From assembly GCF_001654845.1 (NCBI RefSeq), contig NZ_LXES01000050.1:1-37153 (forward strand): a stretch of 37,153 bases of DNA. Reading direction: 5' to 3'. The position numbers were made by a program, and so were the translations under genes. The stretch comes from Enterobacter soli ATCC BAA-2102 (GTDB lineage Bacteria; Pseudomonadota; Gammaproteobacteria; Enterobacterales; Enterobacteriaceae). Each line of letters starts with the position of its first letter. Position 1 is the stretch's first letter. Positions 32,168 through 37,153 of the stretch are shown here, piece after piece. Below the pieces are notes generated by a model. That model was not told the origin of the DNA and did no database searches. It saw only the letters and a program-made list of their open reading frames with translations.

Positions 32168-34465
32168 TTACTGCAATTCAAACTCGCCTTTATTCACGCG
32201 AGCAGAATCCACCCCGATAAACACATTGAATTTGCCCGGCTCAGCATCGTATTTCATCTGCTGGTTCCAGAACTTCAGTGCATCCACATCAATCGGGAAA
32301 CTGACGGTTTTGGTCTCACCCGGTTTCAGGTTCACCTTATCAAAGCCGCGCAGCTGTTTCACCGGACGGCTCATGGAGGCGGTGACATCCTGAATATACA
32401 TCTGGATAACCGTGGCCCCTTCACGTTTGCCGGTGTTGGTCACCTCCACGCTGGCGGTCACTTTGCCGTCACGCTTCAGTGTTGGCGCAGACATTTTCAC
32501 GTCAGAAACCTTGAAGGTGGTGTAGCTCAGGCCATAACCAAACGGATACAACGGGCCGTTGGCTTCGTCGAAGTAGCGCGAGGTGTACTTGTTCGGCTTG
32601 TCGGCGTTATACGGACGACCGGTGTTCAGGTGGCTGTAGTAAACCGGGATCTGCCCAACCGAGCGCGGGAAGGACATCGGCAGCTTGCCTGACGGGTTGT
32701 AATCGCCAAACAGCACGTCGGCAATGGCGTTACCGCCTTCGGTACCGGCAAACCAGGTTTCCAGAATGGCGTCGGCCTGCTGATCTTCTTTCACCAGCAC
32801 CAGCGGACGACCGTTCATCAGCACCAGCACCAACGGTTTACCGGTGGCTTTCAGCGCCGCAATCAGGTCACGCTGACTTTGCGGAATGGTGATGTCGGTG
32901 CGGCTGGACGCTTCATGTGCCATCCCCTGTGCTTCACCAACAACGGCAACCACCACGTCGGACTGCTTCGCAGCGGCCACGGCTTCGTCAATCATCTCTT
33001 TCGGCGAGCGAGGATCAACTTTCACCGCCTCTTCGTACTGATTCAGGAAGGTGACGATATCTTTATCGTTAGTGACGTTCGCCCCTTTGGCGTACACCAC
33101 TTTACCGTTGTCACCGATGGCGTTTTTAATGCCGGTCAGAACGGTGATGGACTGATCGGCCACACCGGCCGCAGACCAACTGCCCATCACATCACGCTTG
33201 CTGTCGGCCAGCGGGCCAACCACGGCAATTGTGCCGGACTTTTTCAGCGGCAGCGTTTCCAGACGGTTTTTCAGCAACACCAGGCTTTCGCGCGCCACGT
33301 CACGCGCTTCTTTGCGGTGCAGGCGGCTTTCAGCGTTGGTATCCACCGGGTCGGAATCTTTCGGCCCCAGGTGGCTGTACGGATCGTTAAACAGCCCCAT
33401 GTCATATTTCACGTTCAGCACGTGGCGGGTGGCGTCGTCCAGCTCTGCCATCGTCACTTTGCCGCTCTTCACCAGCCCCGGCAGGTATTTGCTGTAGTAC
33501 TCGTCGCTCATACTCATGTTGATGCCAGATTTGAGCGCCACACGCACGGCATCCTCAGGGTCGGATGCCGTACCGTGTTTGATAAGTTCTTTAATCGCGC
33601 CGTGGTCAGACACCGTGATGCCCTTAAAGCCCCACTGGTCGCGCAGCACGTCTTTGAGCAGCCAGGCATCAGAGGTAGCAGGCGTGCCGTTGAGCGAGTT
33701 CAGCGCCACCATCACCGCACCGCTGCCTGCATCCAGGCCCGCTTTGTACGGCGGCATATAGTCGTTGAACAGGCGTTGCGAGCTCATGTCGACGGTGTTG
33801 TACTCTTTCCCGCCTTCAACAGCACCGTAAGCCGCGAAGTGTTTGACGCTGGTCATGACCGAATAGCGATCCGCCGGACTCTTGCCCTGCATCGCTTCAA
33901 CCATGGTTTTACCCATCGTCGAGGTCAGATAAGTATCTTCACCAAATCCTTCAGAGGCACGGCCCCAGCGCGGATCGCGCGAAACATCCACCATCGGCGC
34001 CCAGGTCATGTTCAGGCCGTCGTCCGCCGCTTCATAAGCAGAAATGCGCCCGACGGTGTTGACCGCGTCGAGGTTAAAGGAAGAGGCTAAGCCCAGGCTA
34101 ATCGGGAAGACGGTACGCTGGCCGTGCAGCACGTCATAGGCGAAGAACAGAGGAATTTTCAGGCGGCTGAGTTCCATCACCTGATCCTGCATTTTGCGGA
34201 TATCCTGGCGAGTGACGGTGTTAAAGATCGCCCCGACCTGGCTATCTTTAATCATTTCGCGGATGGCCTCTTTCGGGTTATCCGGGCCGACGCTGATAAG
34301 ACGAAGCTGACCGATTTTTTCATCGACCGTCATCTTCTTGAGCAATTCAGTGACAAATGCATCACGAGCTTCCGGCGTTAGCGGGTGATTGCCAAACAAA
34401 TCATCTGCCAGTGCAGGTTGTAACGCCAGGCTGACGGCGACCCCTACAGAACAAAGCCATTTCAT
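32168..34465 (-). CDS. bglX: Periplasmic beta-D-glucoside glucohydrolase BglX (GH3)
   Basis: The 765-residue exo-beta-glucosidase removes terminal glucose from beta-glucosides and cello-oligosaccharides in the periplasm. The signal peptide is MKWLCSVGVAVSLALQPALA, cleaved near residue 20. The GH3 N-domain has DPRWGRASEGFGEDTYL (164-180), KHFAAYG (208-214) and the nucleophile Asp287 in GITVSDHGA. The C-domain (about 390-620) and a fibronectin type III-like domain (about 665-755) complete the usual plan. Length equals E. coli BglX. The gene is divergent from dld and shares with it a 189-bp gap. Here it is separated from osmF by the GH28/transporter block, unlike K-12. Confidence 0.97.
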   Translation of the reverse strand: MKWLCSVGVAVSLALQPALADDLFGNHPLTPEARDAFVTELLKKMTVDEKIGQLRLISVGPDNPKEAIREMIKDSQVGAIFNTVTRQDIRKMQDQVMELSRLKIPLFFAYDVLHGQRTVFPISLGLASSFNLDAVNTVGRISAYEAADDGLNMTWAPMVDVSRDPRWGRASEGFGEDTYLTSTMGKTMVEAMQGKSPADRYSVMTSVKHFAAYGAVEGGKEYNTVDMSSQRLFNDYMPPYKAGLDAGSGAVMVALNSLNGTPATSDAWLLKDVLRDQWGFKGITVSDHGAIKELIKHGTASDPEDAVRVALKSGINMSMSDEYYSKYLPGLVKSGKVTMAELDDATRHVLNVKYDMGLFNDPYSHLGPKDSDPVDTNAESRLHRKEARDVARESLVLLKNRLETLPLKKSGTIAVVGPLADSKRDVMGSWSAAGVADQSITVLTGIKNAIGDNGKVVYAKGANVTNDKDIVTFLNQYEEAVKVDPRSPKEMIDEAVAAAKQSDVVVAVVGEAQGMAHEASSRTDITIPQSQRDLIAALKATGKPLVLVLMNGRPLVLVKEDQQADAILETWFAGTEGGNAIADVLFGDYNPSGKLPMSFPRSVGQIPVYYSHLNTGRPYNADKPNKYTSRYFDEANGPLYPFGYGLSYTTFKVSDVKMSAPTLKRDGKVTASVEVTNTGKREGATVIQMYIQDVTASMSRPVKQLRGFDKVNLKPGETKTVSFPIDVDALKFWNQQMKYDAEPGKFNVFIGVDSARVNKGEFELQ

Positions 34466-34654
34466 GTTGTTTTACTCTCTCATCAATAACCGCCGGAAGA
34501 TCTCGGCCAAACCGTGCGAAAAGCGCAGTTTGCCACAAACCCTCTGAACCTTGCAGGGTTATTCTCTGATTTTTCTCATGAATACTCGACCCCTTAACAG
34601 TTTATCGCGCTATGCTTTACAGCGAGAAATTTGCCCCACCACAAGGAGTGGAAG

Positions 34655-36403
34655 ATGTCTTCTGTTCGAACCTACGATAACAATACTTTTATTAACGAAC
34701 TGTCGCGCCTGGTTGGTCACTCTCACCTGCTCACCGACCCGGCCAAAACGGCCCGCTACCGCAAGGGATTTCGTTCCGGTCAGGGCGATGCGCTGGCAGT
34801 TGTGTTCCCCGGCACGCTGCTGGAACTGTGGCGTGTGCTAAGCGTCTGCGTGGATGCCGACAAGATTATACTGATGCAGGCGGCCAACACCGGTCTGACC
34901 GAAGGCTCTACGCCAAACGGCAACGATTACGATCGCGACATCGTGATCATCAGCACCCTGCGCCTCGACAAACTGCACCTGTTGGACAAAGGCGAACAGG
35001 TCCTCGCCTTCCCGGGCACCACACTCTATTCGCTGGAAAAAGCACTGAAACCGCTGGGACGCGAACCGCATTCGGTGATTGGTTCCTCTTGTATTGGTGC
35101 CTCGGTTATTGGCGGTATCTGTAATAACTCCGGCGGCTCGCTGGTACAGCGCGGTCCCGCGTACACCGAAATGTCGCTGTACGCCCGTATCGATGAAAAC
35201 GGCAAGCTGACCCTGGTTAACCATCTCGGGATTGATCTGGGTGTGACCCCGGAACAGATCCTCAGCAAGCTCGATGATGACCGCGTAAAAGACACCGACG
35301 TTCAGCACGACGGCCGCCATGCACACGATCATGACTACGTAACGCGCGTACGCGATATCGACGCCGACACGCCAGCGCGGTACAACGCTGACCCGGACAG
35401 GCTGTTTGAATCTTCCGGCTGTGCGGGCAAACTGGCGGTGTTTGCGGTGCGTCTGGACACCTTCCCAGCAGAGAAAAAACAGCAGGTGTTTTATATCGGT
35501 ACCAATCAACCGGACGTGCTGACCGAAATTCGTCGTCATATCCTGGGGGAATTTACTCACCTGCCGGTGGCGGGCGAATATATGCACCGGGATATTTACG
35601 ACATCGCCGAGCGTTACGGGAAAGACACCTTCCTGATGATCGACAAGCTCGGCACCGATAAAATGCCATTCTTCTTCACCATGAAGGGCCGCACCGACGC
35701 GATGCTCGATAAAGTGTCGCTGTTCAAGCCCCACTTCACCGACCGTTTTATGCAGAAACTGGGCAACGTTTTCCCGGCGCATTTACCGGAGCGGATGAAA
35801 ACCTGGCGCGATAAGTACGAACACCATCTGCTGCTGAAAATGGCCGGGGATGGCATAGAAGAGGCACAAACCTGGCTGACGGAATTCTTCAAAACTGCCG
35901 AAGGCGATTTCTTTGCCTGTACACCAGAAGAAGGCAGCAAAGCTTTCCTGCACCGTTTTGCCGCCGCAGGTGCGGCAATTCGTTATCAGGCCGTTCACGC
36001 GGACGAGGTGGAAGATATTCTTGCGCTGGATATTGCACTGCGCCGTAATGACACCGAATGGTATGAGCATCTGCCGCCGGAAATTGACAGCAAGCTGGTG
36101 CATAAGCTCTATTACGGCCACTTTATGTGTTATGTCTTCCATCAGGATTACATCGTCAAAAAAGGGGTGGATGCACATACGCTGAAGGAGCAAATGCTCA
36201 CCCTGCTGCATGAGCGTGGCGCGCAATACCCTGCCGAACATAACGTCGGACACCTGTATAAAGCACCAGAAACGTTAACGCGTTTTTATCGCGAGAATGA
36301 CCCAACAAACAGTATGAATCCCGGGATTGGGAAAACCACGCGGCATAAACACTGGAAAGAGCAGGCTGAAACCGTGGATCCTGATATACAAAACATTGAT
36401 TAA
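34655..36403 (+). CDS. dld: Quinone-dependent D-lactate dehydrogenase
   Basis: Dld (582 residues) is a peripheral inner-membrane flavoprotein that oxidises D-lactate to pyruvate and passes electrons to quinone. The FAD domain (about 30-265) shows QAANTGLTEGSTPNG, VIGSSCIGASVIGG and CNNSGGSLVQRGPAY. The membrane-binding D-lactate dehydrogenase domain follows (about 270-570), with CAGKLAVFAVRLDTF and YYGHFMCYVFHQDY. I choose ATG 34655 after AAGGAG rather than the TTG at 34631. The C-terminus is about 11 residues longer than K-12 Dld and ends in acidic residues. An intrinsic terminator follows. Confidence 0.96.
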   Translation: MSSVRTYDNNTFINELSRLVGHSHLLTDPAKTARYRKGFRSGQGDALAVVFPGTLLELWRVLSVCVDADKIILMQAANTGLTEGSTPNGNDYDRDIVIISTLRLDKLHLLDKGEQVLAFPGTTLYSLEKALKPLGREPHSVIGSSCIGASVIGGICNNSGGSLVQRGPAYTEMSLYARIDENGKLTLVNHLGIDLGVTPEQILSKLDDDRVKDTDVQHDGRHAHDHDYVTRVRDIDADTPARYNADPDRLFESSGCAGKLAVFAVRLDTFPAEKKQQVFYIGTNQPDVLTEIRRHILGEFTHLPVAGEYMHRDIYDIAERYGKDTFLMIDKLGTDKMPFFFTMKGRTDAMLDKVSLFKPHFTDRFMQKLGNVFPAHLPERMKTWRDKYEHHLLLKMAGDGIEEAQTWLTEFFKTAEGDFFACTPEEGSKAFLHRFAAAGAAIRYQAVHADEVEDILALDIALRRNDTEWYEHLPPEIDSKLVHKLYYGHFMCYVFHQDYIVKKGVDAHTLKEQMLTLLHERGAQYPAEHNVGHLYKAPETLTRFYRENDPTNSMNPGIGKTTRHKHWKEQAETVDPDIQNID

Positions 36404-36467
36404 TGTGTGCAGCCATTTTTAAGAGATTGTTAAGCGTTCCTCAATCGTACTAGAGTAAACGACCGAC

Positions 36468-36494
36468 GCCGGAGAAACGTTTCTCCGGCTTTTT
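36468..36494 (+). terminator. Intrinsic terminator after dld
   Basis: GCCGGAGAAAC (36468-36478) and GTTTCTCCGGC (36479-36489) form a perfect inverted repeat followed by five T residues. It ends just before the GNAT gene. Confidence 0.9.
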
Positions 36495-36515
36495 ATGACG
36501 AGGAGCAAGCACATC

Positions 36516-37070
36516 ATGTCGGCCGTCGATATTTTATCCGAAACCGAAGTTGAAGTGCGCGATGCCCTACCCGACGATGTGCACGCTATCTCAGCAATTT
36601 ATGCCTGGCATGTACTCCACGGACGCGCGTCGTTCGAGGAAGTCCCCCCTGCGATTGACGAAATGCGCCAGCGAATGAAAAGTGTTGCTGATAGCGGTCT
36701 GCCGTGGCTGGTAGCGCTGTATCGCGGCATTGTGGTGGGTTATTGCTATGCCACCCCTTATCGTCCACGTCAGGCCTATCGGTATACCCTTGAAGAATCT
36801 ATCTATGTGGATGCAAGCACCACAGGTCGCGGTTTTGGCACGGCACTGATGGACGCTCTGATTGCGCGTTGTGAAGAGGGACCATGGCGGCAAATGATCG
36901 CCGTTGTCGGCGACGGAAATAACAACCCTGGCTCGTTGCGATTGCATAAAAAGCATGGCTTCGAAGTGGTCGGGCAGTTGCGCAGCGTGGGTTATAAAAA
37001 AGGCAACTGGCGGGATACGATTATTATGCAGCGGTCACTGAACGATGGTGACTGGACGCTGCCAGAATAA
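36516..37070 (+). CDS. PAT-type GNAT acetyltransferase (phosphinothricin/methionine-sulfoximine family)
   Basis: The 184-residue enzyme resembles the phosphinothricin and methionine sulfoximine N-acetyltransferases. Features are VRDALPDDVHAISAIYAWHV (14-33), RASFEEVPP (37-45), the acetyl-CoA loop YVDASTTGRGFGTALMDAL (97-115) and LRLHKKHGFEVVGQL near the end. Related enzymes acetylate toxic amino-acid analogues or metabolites; the natural substrate here is unknown. I choose ATG 36516, preceded by GAGGAG, over an in-frame ATG at 36495 that sits against the terminator T run. In K-12 pbpG follows dld; here this gene intervenes. Confidence 0.88.
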   Translation: MSAVDILSETEVEVRDALPDDVHAISAIYAWHVLHGRASFEEVPPAIDEMRQRMKSVADSGLPWLVALYRGIVVGYCYATPYRPRQAYRYTLEESIYVDASTTGRGFGTALMDALIARCEEGPWRQMIAVVGDGNNNPGSLRLHKKHGFEVVGQLRSVGYKKGNWRDTIIMQRSLNDGDWTLPE

Positions 37071-37089
37071 GGCGCTGTGCGGTCTGATG

Positions 37090-37123
37090 CCCTCACCCCG
37101 GCCCTCTCCCACGGGGCTGAGGG
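37090..37123. repeat. GC-rich dispersed hairpin after the acetyltransferase gene
   Basis: CCCTCA-CCCCG pairs with CGGGG-C-TGAGGG (11 bp, one bulge) around GCCCTCTCCCA. This CCCTCACCCCGGCCCTCTCC form recurs between genes in enterobacterial genomes. Within the window it resembles the hairpins at 1-32 and 11265-11289. A T-rich stretch begins near 37133, so it may help terminate transcription. Confidence 0.6.
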
Positions 37124-37153
37124 TTCCCCAGTAATTTTTGTCTTTTTTCAGCA

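Noticed and set aside
32879..34090. 403-codon open frame antisense to bglX, and similar long frames antisense to yegT (1510-2691) and ddc (9801-11144)
   Set aside because: These are arginine-, histidine- and glutamine-rich products of high-GC coding strands read backwards. They show no domain motifs and the sense genes are certain.
36427..36494. Possible small RNA between dld and the acetyltransferase gene
   Set aside because: TTGTTA and TAGAGT could form a promoter just before the terminator, but the transcript would be only about 30 nt. The terminator is simply that of dld.
1..37153. CRISPR array, prophage, insertion sequence, tRNA or rRNA gene
   Set aside because: No regularly spaced repeats, integrase or transposase frames, or structural RNA sequences were recognised. 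Accessory blocks show no flanking mobile genes or direct repeats that I could see.

Overview
The window looks like core chromosome of an Enterobacter-type member of the Enterobacteriaceae. Most genes match, in order and at close protein similarity, the fbaB-yegTUVW-thiDM ... rcnB ... mrp-metG ... yehS-btsRS-mlrA-yohO-yehWXY-osmF ... bglX-dld stretch of Escherichia coli K-12. Three blocks are not in the K-12 order. The genus is an inference from recalled family sequences; no search was run.

Layout. (1) 1-5338: fbaB on the minus strand, divergent from yegT-yegU-yegV (nucleoside-type transporter, ADP-ribosylglycohydrolase, PfkB kinase, joined by 4-bp ATGA overlaps). The HutC-type repressor gene yegW overlaps the end of yegV tail to tail. 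(2) 5329-7622: thiM-thiD behind a TPP riboswitch, then 600 bp of AT-rich DNA with a possible decayed regulator frame and a 33-residue one-helix ORF. (3) 7623-11289: an unknown lipoprotein, then the dat-ddc operon for 1,3-diaminopropane from aspartate semialdehyde. (4) 11358-15141: a free-standing wza-wzb-wzc capsule/exopolysaccharide export and tyrosine phosphorylation unit with no glycosyltransferase genes beside it. (5) 15606-19718: rcnB without rcnA or rcnR, a GNAT gene, then mrp divergent from metG. (6) 19763-23637: yehS, the pyruvate-sensing pair btsS-btsR, and mlrA, the curli/biofilm activator. (7) 23708-27547: the small membrane protein gene yohO and the osmF-yehY-yehX-yehW ABC importer operon. 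(8) 27618-31813: an accessory block of a cytoplasmic GH28 enzyme, a GPH-family symporter and an RbtT-type MFS transporter, with two CRP-type sites upstream. (9) 32168-37070: bglX, dld and a PAT-type acetyltransferase gene.

How the genes work together. yegTUVW reads as uptake, glycosidic-bond cleavage and phosphorylation of a nucleoside-like or ADP-ribosyl-like compound under its own repressor; the substrate is unknown. The block at 27.6-31.8 kb reads as uptake and intracellular cleavage of small pectin-derived oligosaccharides under catabolite control. It sits next to the periplasmic beta-glucosidase bglX, so this neighbourhood favours plant-sugar scavenging. mlrA and osmF each have a stationary-phase (sigma S) type -10 element. 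Intrinsic terminators, REP-like hairpins and a GC-rich hairpin family built on CCCTCTCCC punctuate gene ends.

Most of the window is ordinary conserved chromosome. No CRISPR array, prophage, insertion sequence, rRNA or tRNA gene was seen. The least explained parts are the yegTUV pathway and its repeat-bearing promoter, the 7.0-7.6 kb region with the lipoprotein gene beside it, the orphan wza-wzb-wzc unit, and the GH28 enzyme with its atypical active-site motif.
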